Notes: generated from the sequence alone by a model not told the origin. DNA of 64,000 bases from Jatrophihabitans cynanchi (GCF_027247405.1 NZ_CP097463.1:434001-498000); one strand, 5' to 3'. Shown: positions 53,397 to 63,295, counted from the stretch's first letter. Program-made: numbers and translations.

Positions 53397-54647
53397 TCAG
53401 GAACCGATCTGAGTCTGGTCGGCACCCTCACCGCGCCGGGTGCGCTCCAGGTACGGCTTGGCGCGCTCGATCTGACCCTCCAGCGCGGTGACCGTCTGCG
53501 CCATCGAGTCGACCGCCTGGGCCCGGAAGGTGTCCAGGGCGTCCATCGTCTGGAACACGTTGTCGAACGCGGCCTGCAGCTTGGCGATCTCGATCGTGCT
53601 GCTCGAGGCCTGCTGGTTGATCTCCGCCCCCTGGATGCGCAGCTGGTTCGACGTCGACTCGATCAGGTTGGACGTGGTCGCGTTCAGCGCGCTGATCTGG
53701 TCGAGCACCAGCTTCTGCCGCGCCAGCGCCTGCGACACGATCACGGCAGTGCGCAACGCCGCGACCGTGGTGGTCTGGGCACGGTCGACGCCCTTGATCA
53801 GCTCGACGTTGTTCTTGCGCACCAGGTCGAGTGCCATGTAGCCCTGCACGGACACGGCCATCTGGGTCATGATGTCCTGCCGCCGCTGGCGGATCGCGAA
53901 CAGCGCGTCCGACTTGAGCGTGTTGGCGTCGTCGGTCTTGCCGGCTGCCTCGAGCTCGGCGACCTTCTGCGTGATGGCCTCGTCGAGCGCGCTCGCGAGC
54001 TGGTTGTACTCGCTCAGCTTGCCCATCAGGGTCCACATGTTGGCCTTCTCGGTCTCGATGGCCGCGTTGTCCTTGCGCAGGTCGTCCTGGCCCGAGTCGA
54101 GCGACTTGATGATCGCGTTGAGGTGCGTCTGCGCCGACTCGTACTTGGCGAAGTAGCGCTGGATCTTGTCACCGCCGGGCAGCCACTTGAGGACCTTCTT
54201 GACACCGGACAGGTCCGCGCGGTTCGGGTCCAGCTCGGTGACCGTCGCGCGCAGGTCGACGAGCGTGTTCGCGACGCGTGTCTGCGCGTCGCCCCCGCCG
54301 CCGCCCTTGCTCGCCTTGACCACCGCCGCCGGGCGGTCGAGCATCCGGTTGGACACGCTGGCGACCGCGCGCATGTCCTTGTCACCCATCGAGGTGATCG
54401 CGGTGACCTTCTGCGCGAACTGCGGCGAGCGGGTGTCCAGCGAGGCGAGCTCGTTCGCGAACGCCGCGGCCTTGGCCGCCAGCTCGGTCTTCTTCGCGTC
54501 GTCGACCGGAATCGCGCCGGCGGCCTGCTCCTCCTGCACCACGGCCACCGGGGCCGGCGGCGCGAGCACCAGCGCGTTGCCGGTCGCCGCGGGTGCTGGT
54601 GCTGCGGCGGCCGGGGTGGCCACCGTACCGAGGTCCAGTTCGGACAT
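53397..54647 (-). CDS. TelA/KlaA family toxic anion resistance protein
   Basis: The 416-residue, largely alpha-helical protein of the TelA family has, after an Ala/Pro-rich N-terminus, the long helices typical of it (KVTAITSMGDKDMRAVASVS, LPGGDKIQRYFAKYESAQTHL, FAIRQRRQDIMTQMAVSVQG, VDRAQTTTVAALRTAVIVSQAL). Linked to tellurite and other anion resistance in several bacteria; mechanism unknown. AGGAGA lies seven bases before ATG 54647. The operon order terA-like, telA, unknown, terD, terA-like is visible. Confidence 0.93.
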   Translation of the reverse strand: MSELDLGTVATPAAAAPAPAATGNALVLAPPAPVAVVQEEQAAGAIPVDDAKKTELAAKAAAFANELASLDTRSPQFAQKVTAITSMGDKDMRAVASVSNRMLDRPAAVVKASKGGGGGDAQTRVANTLVDLRATVTELDPNRADLSGVKKVLKWLPGGDKIQRYFAKYESAQTHLNAIIKSLDSGQDDLRKDNAAIETEKANMWTLMGKLSEYNQLASALDEAITQKVAELEAAGKTDDANTLKSDALFAIRQRRQDIMTQMAVSVQGYMALDLVRKNNVELIKGVDRAQTTTVAALRTAVIVSQALARQKLVLDQISALNATTSNLIESTSNQLRIQGAEINQQASSSTIEIAKLQAAFDNVFQTMDALDTFRAQAVDSMAQTVTALEGQIERAKPYLERTRRGEGADQTQIGS

Positions 54648-54715
54648 GATCAGCTCTCCTCGTTCCTGCACAGTGCGTTAGCGCGCACCTCGACGGTACC
54701 GGGTGTGCGGGCCGG

Positions 54716-55399
54716 CTACTTGCGCCCCGCCGTCCAGTTCATGCCCCACCCGTAGGCCTCGTCCAGCAGCCGCTGGCCGCCGTTGATGTAGTTCACCTCG
54801 CGGCGCACGGCCAGGTCGCCGCCGGTGCTCTCCAGCATCGCCACCCCGCAGATGCGCGCGCCGTCGCGCGGATCGTCCAGGCGCACCTCGATCTGCGGGC
54901 CGGTTGCCGGGAAGAGGGTGACCACGCCGTCGGCGGCGGCCCAGTTGGCGGCGCCCTCGTAGATCAGCGCGAACACCAGGATCCGCTTGATCTGGCCGGC
55001 GAACGCCAGGTCGACGAACAGGTTCTCGCCGCCCTCGCTACGGCCGGACCGGTCGTCGGCGTCCAGCCAGATGACCCGCTGGTTCACCCCGCGCGGTGCG
55101 GCCGTGAACGCATTGCCGAGCGCCTGCACGACACCCTTGGTCCCGTCGGCGAACTCGTACAGGCAGCCCAGGTCCAGGTCGAGCGGCTTGGCCTTGCGGA
55201 ACAGGCCACCACCGCCTTCGGGGCGGGCGTTCCAGTTCAGGTTCACCCGCAGCGTGCCGCCGGCCGAACCCTGCTTGGTCAGCGACACCGACGGCGCGGC
55301 CTTGGTCAGCGTCACCTTGGACAGGGACACCGGGGCGGCGGCTGGTGCGGATTCGGGCGCGGCGGGCTGCGCCGGGCGCTTGGTGTAGTCGATTCCCAT
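54716..55399 (-). CDS. TerA-like tellurium resistance protein
   Basis: The 227-residue protein has short repeats at the N-terminus (VSLSKVTLTKAAPSVSLTKQG), then a TerD-fold region (LRVNLNWNARPEGGGGLF, LDLDLGCLYEFADGTKGVVQ, ADDRSGRSEGGENLFVDL) and a C-terminus RREVNYINGGQRLLDEAYGW. The acidic LDLDLG and DADDRSG stretches suggest calcium ligands. It lies 68 bases upstream of telA and 16 bases after the terC gene stop, in one operon. Confidence 0.85.
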   Translation of the reverse strand: MGIDYTKRPAQPAAPESAPAAAPVSLSKVTLTKAAPSVSLTKQGSAGGTLRVNLNWNARPEGGGGLFRKAKPLDLDLGCLYEFADGTKGVVQALGNAFTAAPRGVNQRVIWLDADDRSGRSEGGENLFVDLAFAGQIKRILVFALIYEGAANWAAADGVVTLFPATGPQIEVRLDDPRDGARICGVAMLESTGGDLAVRREVNYINGGQRLLDEAYGWGMNWTAGRK

Positions 55400-55415
55400 A
55401 CCTATCCAACTCCGA

Positions 55416-56537
55416 TCAGACGGCTGCTGGTTCCCGCTCGCTGTCCTCGCTCTGCTCCGAACGCTTGTTCCGCACGATCGAGGACAGGAACGCGGCGGCG
55501 ATGAAGCCCACCCCGATCAGTCCGGTGACCACCTCGGGCACCTCGTACTCGATGGTCACGAGCAGGATCACCGCGAGCGCGCCGATGGCCCACAGCGCGC
55601 CGTGCTCGAGGTACTCGTACTCGCTGAGCGTCCCCTTGCGCACCAGGAACACGGTCAGCGACCGGATGAACATCGCGCCCACACCGAGGCCGATCGCGAT
55701 GATGATCGGGTCGGACGTGATGGCGAAAGCGCCGACGACGCCGTCGAAGCTGAACGAGGCGTCCAGCACCTCCAGGTACAGGAACAGGAAGAAGGCCGCC
55801 TTGCCGACCGCCTGCACGACGCGCTTCCCGCCGGCCGCTATGTGGACGTGGCCGCCCTCCTCCTCCAGCGCGTCCTCGTCGGTGTGGAACAGCTCACCCA
55901 GGCCGTTCACCAGCAGGTAGGTGCAGATCCCGAGCACGCCGGCGACCAGCACGGTCGAGATCCGGTGGTGGTTCGCGGTGTCAGCGGTGTCACCGAGCGT
56001 GTACGCGGCGAGCGCGAGCGCGCCGAGGGCGATCACCACGGACAACTGGTCGAGCTTGCCGATGCGCGCCAGCGGCCGCTCGATCCAGCTCAGCCAGGTG
56101 AGCTCGCGCTCCTCGAGCACGAAGTCCAGGAACAGCATCAGCAAGAACATGCCGCCGAACGCCGCGATGGACGGGTGCGCCTGGTGCAGCAGGTACCCGT
56201 AGGTCCCCTTGTCGTTCGGGTCGCCCTTCTCCAGCGCGAGCCGGATCGCCTCGACCGGGTTGAGCTTGGCGGTGATCGCGACGATGACCAGCGGGAAGAC
56301 CAGGCGCATGCCGAAGACCGCGATGGCGACGCCGACGGTCAGGAAGATCTTCTGCCAGAACGGGCTCATCCGCACCAAGATGGTGGCGTTCACGACCGCG
56401 TTGTCGAACGACAGCGACACCTCGAGGATCGCCAGGATCGCGGTCAGGGCCAGGCCGGTGCCGCCGCCGTAGAGCCAGCCGAGGACGAGGCCGACGACCG
56501 CAACCCCGATGGACGCCCCGAAGGTGCGTACGAACAT
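55416..56537 (-). CDS. TerC-type integral membrane protein (DUF475)
   Basis: The 373-residue protein has eight or nine membrane helices. Two related acidic membrane motifs, EVSLSFDNAVVNA and DASFSFDGVVGAF, are characteristic of the TerC/DUF475 transporter-like family, which is proposed to move metal ions, possibly manganese or calcium, during protein secretion. A cytoplasmic loop with DEDALEEEGGHVHI could bind metal. It is the only membrane protein of the island and would link the cytosolic Ter proteins to the membrane. Confidence 0.92.
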   Translation of the reverse strand: MFVRTFGASIGVAVVGLVLGWLYGGGTGLALTAILAILEVSLSFDNAVVNATILVRMSPFWQKIFLTVGVAIAVFGMRLVFPLVIVAITAKLNPVEAIRLALEKGDPNDKGTYGYLLHQAHPSIAAFGGMFLLMLFLDFVLEERELTWLSWIERPLARIGKLDQLSVVIALGALALAAYTLGDTADTANHHRISTVLVAGVLGICTYLLVNGLGELFHTDEDALEEEGGHVHIAAGGKRVVQAVGKAAFFLFLYLEVLDASFSFDGVVGAFAITSDPIIIAIGLGVGAMFIRSLTVFLVRKGTLSEYEYLEHGALWAIGALAVILLVTIEYEVPEVVTGLIGVGFIAAAFLSSIVRNKRSEQSEDSEREPAAV

Positions 56538-56565
56538 CCGTGCCCCGTCCCGCTAGATTCTCGCG

Positions 56566-57144
56566 TCAGCCGACGTTGACGCCGAAGTCGCGCGCGATGC
56601 CGGACAGGCCACTGGTGTAGCCCTGGCCGACCGCGCGGAACTTCCACTCGGCGCCGTTGCGGTACACCTCGCCGAACAGCATCGCGGTCTCGGTGGACGC
56701 GTCCTCGGACAGGTCGTAGCGCGCGATCTCGGCGCCGCCGGCCTGGTTGACGATGCGGATGTAGGCGTTGCGCACCTGACCGAAGGACTGACCGCGCGCC
56801 TCGGCGTCATAGATCGACACCGTGAACACGAGCTTGTCACACTCGGCGGGGACCGCCGCCAGGTTCACCTTGATGACCTCGTCGTCGCCCTCGCCCTCAC
56901 CGGTCAGGTTGTCGCCGGTGTGCTCGACCGACCCGTCCGGGCTGGTCAGGTTGTTGAAGAAGACGAAGTGCGAGTCGGAGAGGATCTTTCCCGAAGTCCC
57001 GATCATCAGCGCGCTCGCGTCCAGATCGAAGTCCTGGCCGGACGTGGTGCGCGCATCCCATCCGAGGCCGACCAGGACCGCGGTCAGGCCAGGGGCCTCC
57101 TTGGTCAGCGAAACGTTTCCGCCCTTGCTGAGGCTGACGCCCAT
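56566..57144 (-). CDS. terD: TerD family calcium-binding stress protein
   Basis: The 192-residue protein matches classical TerD closely: [64 protein letters not shown] and [18 protein letters not shown]. All calcium-site motifs are present. A GAGGAAGCC Shine-Dalgarno precedes ATG 57144. It is highly similar to the next gene (57240-57815), a recent tandem duplication. Confidence 0.95.
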   Translation of the reverse strand: MGVSLSKGGNVSLTKEAPGLTAVLVGLGWDARTTSGQDFDLDASALMIGTSGKILSDSHFVFFNNLTSPDGSVEHTGDNLTGEGEGDDEVIKVNLAAVPAECDKLVFTVSIYDAEARGQSFGQVRNAYIRIVNQAGGAEIARYDLSEDASTETAMLFGEVYRNGAEWKFRAVGQGYTSGLSGIARDFGVNVG

Positions 57145-57239
57145 GGCTTCCTCCTGCGTTACGAGTTCCTGGCTGTGGAGCGTGGACCATCGACCCTAGC
57201 CCACCGGGCCGGAGGAATCGCCGAGTCGCGGCAGCGCTC

Positions 57240-57815
57240 TCAGACGTTCAGCCCGAAGTCGCGCGCGATGCCGGCCAGACCCGAGCTGTAGCCCTGCCCC
57301 ACCGCGCGGAACTTCCAGTCCGCCCCGTTGCGGTACAACTCGCCGAAGATCATCGCGGTCTCGGTGGAGGCGTCCTCGGACAGGTCGTAGCGGGCCAGCT
57401 CGGTGCTGTCCGCGGCGTTCATCACCCGGATGAAGGCGTTGCGCACCTGGCCGAAGCTCTGCCCGGCGGTGTCCGCGTCGTAGATCGAGACGGGGAACAC
57501 CACCTTGTCCGCCTCGGCGGGCAGGCCGGCCAGGTTCACCTGGACCTGCTCGTCGTCGCCGGCCCCCTCGCCGGTCAGGTTGTCACCGGTGTGCCGCACG
57601 GCGCCGTCCGGGCTGGTCAGGTTGTTGAAGAAGACGAAGTGCCCGGGCGAGAGCGCGGTGCCGGCGGCGTTGCAGACGATCGCGCTGGCGTCCAGGTCGA
57701 ACTGCTGCCCGTCGGTCGTGCGCGCGTCCCACCCCAGGCCGACCACCACGGCCTGCAGGCCGGGCGCCTCCTTGGTCAGCGAGATGTTGCCGCCCTTGAC
57801 GAGACTGATGCTCAC
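57240..57815 (-). CDS. terD: TerD family calcium-binding stress protein (paralogue)
   Basis: The 191-residue TerD starts with GTG 57815 (GGAGAAGCGC upstream) and has intact motifs [22 protein letters not shown] and [15 protein letters not shown]. It differs from the adjacent copy mainly in surface residues. A 95-base gap to the neighbour and a 71-base gap to the ATP-grasp gene suggest separate translation but possible co-transcription. Confidence 0.95.
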   Translation of the reverse strand: MSISLVKGGNISLTKEAPGLQAVVVGLGWDARTTDGQQFDLDASAIVCNAAGTALSPGHFVFFNNLTSPDGAVRHTGDNLTGEGAGDDEQVQVNLAGLPAEADKVVFPVSIYDADTAGQSFGQVRNAFIRVMNAADSTELARYDLSEDASTETAMIFGELYRNGADWKFRAVGQGYSSGLAGIARDFGLNV

Positions 57816-57886
57816 GCGCTTCTCCAGAGTCGAGGAATGAGTGTGTGCGTCCCGACTCTATCGAGTACCGGGCCCGCACAGGACTC

Positions 57887-58921
57887 TCACGGCAGCGCGA
57901 CGAGCGCCGCCACGGTGGTGAACCCGGCGCCGAACCGTGGACGCAACGGCTCGACGTCCTCGCCGAGGGCGAGCCGGACCGCGGCCCAGGGCAGGTTCAC
58001 CCCGGCGAGCGCGGTCTGGAACAGCCCGCCGGAGATCCGGGTGTTCAGCTCGAGCAGGTATGCACGCGGCGCAGGGTCGTCCGGCCCCTGCCAGTAGCGC
58101 ACCTGGGTGTTGGACAGGTAGCTGACCCGGTGCGTGCGGGTCAACTGCTGCGCGATCTCGCGGGCGGGGACGTCGTCGACGATCAGCCGCCGGCGCCGCG
58201 AGCGGCCGCGACCGATCGCTGCCAGCGGCTCACCCTCGGCGGTGGCCGCGACGTCGACGCTGATCTCCGGCCCGTCCAGGTACGGCATCACCATCAGCTC
58301 GTGGCACGGGTTGGCGTCGGCTTCGGCCGTGTCGAGGGCGCGGCACACGTCCTCGAGCTGGACCCGCGAGCTGACCTCGCCGGCGAAGTCGGCCAGCGAC
58401 GGCGGCGCCGTGGTGAGCCGCCGGTAGCCGTTGCCGCCCACGCCGCTCGTCGGCTTCATGCACACCCAGTCGGCGATCTTCGCGAACTCGGCGTGCGCGG
58501 CGCGCAACCCGGCCGAGTCGCGCACGACCCGATACGGCGGCACGGGCAGCCCGTCGCCGGCCGCCGCCCGGTAGGCGGCCACCTTGTCCGCGAACAGCCG
58601 GACGGCCGGCGCGTCCGCGCACAGCAGCCGGGTGCCCGCCGCGGCGAACTCGGCGCGTGCTTCGGCGAGTTCGGCCATGTGCAGCCGCGGGATCAGCAGA
58701 TCGACGCCGTGCTCGCGGGCGAACTGCAGCGCCCAGCCCACGTACTCACCTGCCGCGAGTTCCGGCTCGATCGCCCACTGGTCACAGGCCGCCAGCACCG
58801 GCGAATCCGGGTCGGGATGGGTGCCGATCACGTGCACCGCGCGGCCGCCGGGATTGGCGCGCAGCATCGCGATCACGTGGCTGTTCGTCGCATAGGTGCG
58901 GTTGAACCAGATGCGCAGCAA
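57887..58921 (-). CDS. ATP-grasp ligase of Ter cluster
   Basis: The 344-residue protein has a Rossmann-like N-terminal domain (RIWFNRTYATNSHVIAMLR), ATP-grasp lysine region VCMKPTSGVGGNGYRRL and the metal-binding YLLELNTRISGGLFQTAL. ATP-grasp enzymes of Ter systems are predicted to join an amino or carboxylate group to the PRTase-made metabolite. It lies 12 kb from the aldolase-PRTase-StiP-HAD operon, on the same strand, so the biosynthetic set is split. It heads the terD/terC operon. Confidence 0.9.
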   Translation of the reverse strand: MLRIWFNRTYATNSHVIAMLRANPGGRAVHVIGTHPDPDSPVLAACDQWAIEPELAAGEYVGWALQFAREHGVDLLIPRLHMAELAEARAEFAAAGTRLLCADAPAVRLFADKVAAYRAAAGDGLPVPPYRVVRDSAGLRAAHAEFAKIADWVCMKPTSGVGGNGYRRLTTAPPSLADFAGEVSSRVQLEDVCRALDTAEADANPCHELMVMPYLDGPEISVDVAATAEGEPLAAIGRGRSRRRRLIVDDVPAREIAQQLTRTHRVSYLSNTQVRYWQGPDDPAPRAYLLELNTRISGGLFQTALAGVNLPWAAVRLALGEDVEPLRPRFGAGFTTVAALVALP

Positions 58922-59056
58922 CGCGATGACTTTCGGCGTGGGCTCGGGCGAGCGGGGACGGGCATCGGCGGACGCGTCAATCTACCGCCTCAGTCGGTGC
59001 GCGGCCGGGCTTGTGGCCGCCCAGGCTGCATCGCGCGCACGATGGCGACAACGCGC

Positions 59057-59086
59057 GAAGGCCCGGGCCGAGCGGCCCGGGCCTTC
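59057..59086 (-). terminator. GC-rich terminator hairpin
   Basis: A perfect 13-bp stem (GAAGGCCCGGGCC with its complement) and a 4-base loop lie 15 bases after the stop of the membrane protein gene read on the minus strand. No T run follows, as is common in actinobacteria. Confidence 0.7.
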
Positions 59087-59100
59087 GCTTCGTGGGTTGG

Positions 59101-59679
59101 TCAGCTGATCGGCAGTGCCTCGTGGCTGCCGTCGAAGACCTTCTTGTCCTCACGCACGCGGTGGCTGTGCCACAGCCCGAGCGCGGAGAGCACCAGCAGT
59201 ATTCCCGCGCCGCCGAAGGCAACGATCGCGGCGATGCCGGCGATGGTGCCCATGGTGCCGAATGCGTAGGCGTTCAGGAGCAGGCCGCGCAGCGTCTCGC
59301 CCTTGAACATCGTGGCCACCTTGCCCGCGAGGGCAGTGTCGTTAGGGCTCTTCTGCGCCTGCGCGCTCAACTGCGCGTAGGTCTGCCCGCCGCCGATCGC
59401 CTTGAGGTGGTTGGCGATGAAGTGGTCGGCGTACACCTCGGCCTGCGCACCAGTCGTCAACTGCTGACCGGCGTACTGGCGAACGGCAGCGAACTCGGGC
59501 TGCTTCAGCTCCGGGTCGGCGGTCGTCGGGAAGTAGATCTTCTGCGAGGACAGCTGGTCGTGAACCTCGTTGCCGACGAAGTTGTGTGCCCAGGTGAGCA
59601 GGGAGCCGGCAACCAGCAGCAGCGCTGCCAGGGTCACGCCGACCCAACTTACGACCTTGTCGAATCTGCGCCGTTGCAT
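59101..59679 (-). CDS. Two-helix membrane protein of unknown function
   Basis: The 192-residue protein has an N-terminal helix (VSWVGVTLAALLLVAGSLLTW) and a C-terminal helix (GTIAGIAAIVAFGGAGILLVL) flanking an extracytoplasmic region of about 100 residues (QLSSQKIYFPTTADPELKQP, ADHFIANHLKAIGGGQTYA). Related actinobacterial proteins are sometimes called LigA by misannotation; nothing here resembles a dioxygenase. A strong Shine-Dalgarno (AGGAGACAGAC) precedes ATG 59679. A weak DosR-like site lies about 80 bases upstream, so it may belong to the same regulon as its neighbours. Confidence 0.85.
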   Translation of the reverse strand: MQRRRFDKVVSWVGVTLAALLLVAGSLLTWAHNFVGNEVHDQLSSQKIYFPTTADPELKQPEFAAVRQYAGQQLTTGAQAEVYADHFIANHLKAIGGGQTYAQLSAQAQKSPNDTALAGKVATMFKGETLRGLLLNAYAFGTMGTIAGIAAIVAFGGAGILLVLSALGLWHSHRVREDKKVFDGSHEALPIS

Positions 59680-59759
59680 GTCTGTCTCCTTGATCGATGT
59701 CCTGATCGCCTCGTTCGGGCGTCAGATGAATCATCGATGGAAGGAGGGGGTCGGCGCCG

Positions 59760-59773
59760 GGGCCGAACGTCCC
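59760..59773. promoter_or_regulatory. Weak DosR-like site
   Basis: GGGCCGAACGTCCC matches the DosR core GGGACTWWAGTCCC at 11 of 14 positions by eye. It lies between devR and the membrane protein gene, 81 bases before the latter's start. Confidence 0.35.
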
Positions 59774-59804
59774 GTGCGAACGCAGTAAAGGTCCCGCGCT
59801 CAGC

Positions 59805-60446
59805 TCACGGGTGCCGCAGGTCCGCGCCGTAGACGGCGGCCTGGGTGCGGCGCTGCATGCCGAGCTTGGCGAGCAGCCCGGAAACGTAGTTCTTCACCGT
59901 CTTCTCGGCCAGGAACAGCCGCTCACCGATCTGCCGGTTGGTCAGGCCCTCGGCGATCAGGTCGAGGATCTCGCGCTCGCGCTCGGTGAGCGAGGCCAGC
60001 CGCTCGTCGACCGGCGCGCCCTTGCGGATGCGGGCGAGCAGCCGCTCGGTGACGTTCGGGTCCAGCAGCGACCTGCCCCCGGCGATCTGGCGCACCGCGT
60101 CGACCAGCGAGGAGCCCCGGATCTCCTTCAGCAGGTAGCCGGACGCGCCGGCCATCACCGCCGCGAAGATCGCGTCGTCGTCGTCGTACGAGGTGAGGAT
60201 CAGGCAGCGGACGTCCGGCATCGCCGAGCGGATGTCGCGACACACGTCGATGCCGCTGCCGTCGGGCAGCCGGGCGTCGAGGATCGCGACGTCCGGTCGC
60301 ACCGCGGGGATGCGCGCCATCGCCTCGGCGTAGCTACCCGCCTCGCCGACAACCGTGATGTCACCCTCGGCCTGCAACAGGTCGCCGATACCACGCCGGA
60401 CGACCTCGTGATCGTCGAGCAGGAATACGCGAATCGATTCGGTCAT
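59805..60446 (-). CDS. DevR/DosR-like response regulator
   Basis: The 213-residue NarL-family regulator has an N-terminal receiver with acidic pair [11 protein letters not shown] and phospho-Asp in [11 protein letters not shown] (about residue 57), Lys in YLLKEIRG, and a LuxR-type HTH ([40 protein letters not shown]). The recognition helix is essentially that of M. tuberculosis DosR ([11 protein letters not shown]), including the Lys/Lys/Asn bases contacts. ATG 60446 overlaps the kinase stop by four bases; the ATG at 60464 is a weaker choice. It should bind DosR boxes such as the one at 63282. Confidence 0.94.
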   Translation of the reverse strand: MTESIRVFLLDDHEVVRRGIGDLLQAEGDITVVGEAGSYAEAMARIPAVRPDVAILDARLPDGSGIDVCRDIRSAMPDVRCLILTSYDDDDAIFAAVMAGASGYLLKEIRGSSLVDAVRQIAGGRSLLDPNVTERLLARIRKGAPVDERLASLTEREREILDLIAEGLTNRQIGERLFLAEKTVKNYVSGLLAKLGMQRRTQAAVYGADLRHP

Positions 60447-62233
60447 GGCAGCGGCACCTTCCATTGCAGTTTCGTTCCCCTACGGCCGGTATCGCTCTCC
60501 GGCTGCGTCGCGTCGGTGACGCTCATCGTTCCGTGCAGTCGTTCGGCACGCAGTTTCATGTTGGCCAGCCCGCTGCGCCGCGTGCTCTCGCCGAGGCCGA
60601 CGCCGTTGTCGACGACCTCCAGCGTCAGGTCGGCACCGGCGGTGACGGTGACGGTGACGTTCGAGGCGTCCGCGTGCCTCGCCACGTTGGTCAGCGACTC
60701 CCGCGCCACCGCGAGCAGTTCGCTGATCACGTTGTCCGGCACGGTGGAGTCGACCGGACCGTCGAAATGCAGCACCGGATCGAAGCCGAGCATGTTCTTC
60801 AGGTCCTCGGCGATCTCGAGAATCCGCGCGCGGACCCCTCCGGAGTTCGGTACCAGGCTGCCGCGCAATTGGAAGATACTGGTGCGAATCTGCCGGATGG
60901 TCTCGTCGATGTCGCCGACCGCGGCGCTGAGCCGGCCGGCGTCCTGCTCCGAAGGCGCCCCCGCGGCCAGGCTCTGGATGGTCAGCCCGGTGGCGAAGAG
61001 CCGCTGGATCACGTGGTCGTGCAGGTCACGGGCGATGCGCTCCCGATCCTCCAGCAGCACCATCCGCTGACGGGTGTCGCGGGCGTCGGCCAGTTCGAGG
61101 GCGAGGGCAGCGTGGTTGGCGAAGCTTGTCGCCATGTCCAGGTCGGCCTCGTCGAAGCGGGCCCGGCCGCGCAGCCGGCCCACCACGAGGGCGCCGCGCA
61201 CCCCCTGCGAGGCAAGCAACGGCAGCACGATGACGGGCCCGACCGGTGCCGCCGCGATGAGGTGCACGTACCGCTCGGGGTCGGCCTGTACATCGGCGAC
61301 GAGGATCGGCTGGCCGGTGTCGAACGCGATCGCGGCGAGCGTGTTCTCCCGGTCGTACGTCATGCCGACGAGCGAGTCCGCGCCCGTCCCGGAGGCGACC
61401 TCGACCATCAGCCGTTCGCCGTCCGGTGTCGTCAGGACGACGCTGACCAGGTCGGCGTCGGCGACTTCACGCGCACGGCGCGCAATCAGGTGGAGCGGGT
61501 CCTCGCCGATGACCGACAGCAACTGGCGGGTGATCTGCGCGGACGCCTCCAGCCAGTCCTGCCGGCGGCGCGCCTCGCCGTAGAGCCGCGCGTTCTCGAT
61601 CGCGACACCGGCGGTGGCAGCGAGTGCGGTGACCAGCTCCTCGTCCTCGAGGGTGAACTCGCCGTCGATCCGCTCGGTGAGGTAGATGTTGCCGAAGATC
61701 TCGTTGCGTACCCGGATCGGCACGCCCAGGAAGGAGCTCATCGGCGGGTGGTTGGGCGGGAAGCCGACCGAGCGCGGATCGTCGGCGATCGTGCGCAACC
61801 GGATCGGCTGCGGATCGTCGATGAGCGCGCCGAGCAGCCCCTTGCCCTCGGGCAGGTGCCCGATCGCACGCGCCAGGTCTTCGTCGATGCCGACGTTGAT
61901 GAACTCGGCCAGGCCGCCCGCGGGCGACAGCACCCCCAACGCTCCGTAGCGCGCGTTGACCAGTTGGCAGGCCGCCTCGACGATGCGCCGCAGCACGACG
62001 GGCAGGGCCAGGTCGCCGATGATCATCCGGTTGGCGTTCAACAGCCCGCCGAGCCGGTCCTGGGCCGCGATCACCTCCTCGGCGCGCGCAACCAGCTGGG
62101 CGAGCAGTTCGTCCAGGCGCAGTTTCGGGCCGTCCGAGGGCCCGGCGACCTCGTGACGGCCGCGCGGCGGCTCGTCGTCTGCCATAGGCATCAACGCTAT
62201 TGGTTGCGCGTCGGGCGCGCCACGATCAGGCAT
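60443..62233 (-). CDS. DevS/DosS-like GAF histidine kinase (haem sensor)
   Basis: The 596-residue protein has two GAF domains and a HisKA_3 plus HATPase core (H-box [16 protein letters not shown]-box [23 protein letters not shown]). In GAF-A the proximal haem ligand of DosS (His149 in YHPPM) is matched by His162 in NHPPM, and the distal Tyr171 by Tyr184 in FGNIYLTER, so gas or redox sensing by haem is expected. The start may be ATG 62233, overlapping the nitroreductase stop by eight bases, or ATG 62191. It is in operon with devR downstream. Confidence 0.93.
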   Translation of the reverse strand: MPDRGAPDAQPIALMPMADDEPPRGRHEVAGPSDGPKLRLDELLAQLVARAEEVIAAQDRLGGLLNANRMIIGDLALPVVLRRIVEAACQLVNARYGALGVLSPAGGLAEFINVGIDEDLARAIGHLPEGKGLLGALIDDPQPIRLRTIADDPRSVGFPPNHPPMSSFLGVPIRVRNEIFGNIYLTERIDGEFTLEDEELVTALAATAGVAIENARLYGEARRRQDWLEASAQITRQLLSVIGEDPLHLIARRAREVADADLVSVVLTTPDGERLMVEVASGTGADSLVGMTYDRENTLAAIAFDTGQPILVADVQADPERYVHLIAAAPVGPVIVLPLLASQGVRGALVVGRLRGRARFDEADLDMATSFANHAALALELADARDTRQRMVLLEDRERIARDLHDHVIQRLFATGLTIQSLAAGAPSEQDAGRLSAAVGDIDETIRQIRTSIFQLRGSLVPNSGGVRARILEIAEDLKNMLGFDPVLHFDGPVDSTVPDNVISELLAVARESLTNVARHADASNVTVTVTAGADLTLEVVDNGVGLGESTRRSGLANMKLRAERLHGTMSVTDATQPESDTGRRGTKLQWKVPLP

Positions 62234-63218
62234 CCGACTCGCTCAGCACCTCCACCAGGCGCCGCCGCCGCACCGCCGGCGTCTCGGGCGCTCTGCCCAC
62301 CCGCAGCAGGATGTGCGGGTGCATCCGCAAGCCGAGCTCGATGCGCAGCATCTCGTGGGTTCGGGCCACCTCGATCACCTGGGTGAACGGGCTGACCGCG
62401 TAACCACGCCGGGTGATCTCCAGCAGCACTCGTTCCAGGCCCTCGCCGCCGCGCAGCCAGCTGGCCGCGTTGTCGGCGTCGGTGCCGAGCAGGATCAGGC
62501 ACTGGCTCGCGCTCGAGTGGGTCTCGGTCGGCAACCAGCCCGATCCGTGCGTGTCGAAGTCGCGGATCGGCACCTCGTCGCCCGAGTGCCCGGTCACGTG
62601 CGGGACGGCGGCCGCCGGCACGCCGTCGAGCCGGGTGGGGTTGTCGCTGGTCCAGGCGCGCAACTCGGCGCGGTAGGCGGGGTCGGCGTTCTCGATCCGG
62701 TCGGCGAGCTGACTCAACCGGGCGATGGTCCGGCGATGCTCCAGCCGCTCGATCGGGAACGCCTGTGTCCCCTCCGCGGCCGCAGCCGCGACCAGGGCCT
62801 GCACGACGGGGACGGGCACCGGTGTCTGGTCGAACCGGCGGCGGTTCGTGCGGCGCTTGTCGATCGCGACGTCCAGGTCGGAGATCGGGTCCCACGCCTC
62901 GGTCGTGCCCAGGATGCGCAGCCGCGCGATCAGGTCCGGCTCGGCGGGATCGGGGAAGCGCTCCACCTCGACGTCCAGGCCGGCCGCCGCGAGCGAGACC
63001 CGGGCGTTGAACAGGGCGCAACCGCAGCTGATCATCTGCTGGCGGCCGAACGGATCGAGCACCCGCAGCCGGCGCTGCTCCTCGACCCGGATCTCGATCG
63101 TGTCCGCGCCCAGCCGCAACCGCCAGGGCTGCGTGTTGTGCACTGAGGGGGCAAGGGTCGCCCGCACAGCCGCCCGGCGCAGCGCGTGGGTCAGCTTGGT
63201 CGCGGTCATGCTCGACAT
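62226..63218 (-). CDS. Acg-like nitroreductase family protein
   Basis: The 330-residue protein resembles mycobacterial Acg proteins (Rv2032, Rv3131), FMN-binding nitroreductase-fold proteins of the DosR regulon: APSVHNTQPWRLRLG, DKRRTNRRRFDQTPVPV, SASQCLILLGTDADN and HPHILLRVGRAPETP. Acg proteins may sequester FMN rather than reduce substrates. ATG 63218 is taken; ATG 63209 is also possible. The gene is divergent from a universal stress protein, with DosR-box sequences between them, and leads into devS-devR. Confidence 0.92.
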   Translation of the reverse strand: MSSMTATKLTHALRRAAVRATLAPSVHNTQPWRLRLGADTIEIRVEEQRRLRVLDPFGRQQMISCGCALFNARVSLAAAGLDVEVERFPDPAEPDLIARLRILGTTEAWDPISDLDVAIDKRRTNRRRFDQTPVPVPVVQALVAAAAAEGTQAFPIERLEHRRTIARLSQLADRIENADPAYRAELRAWTSDNPTRLDGVPAAAVPHVTGHSGDEVPIRDFDTHGSGWLPTETHSSASQCLILLGTDADNAASWLRGGEGLERVLLEITRRGYAVSPFTQVIEVARTHEMLRIELGLRMHPHILLRVGRAPETPAVRRRRLVEVLSESDA

Positions 63219-63281
63219 AGATTCGTCCGGATTCTCGTGAGGCGGCTCTTCCACCATGCCAGCGCCGTCCGGCCGCTCGCA

Positions 63282-63295
63282 GGGACTTTGGTCCC
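63282..63295. promoter_or_regulatory. DosR box (near consensus)
   Basis: GGGACTTTGGTCCC matches the DosR core GGGACTWWAGTCCC at 13 of 14 positions. It lies 64 bases upstream of the nitroreductase start and about 160 bases upstream of the universal stress protein start. Confidence 0.8.
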
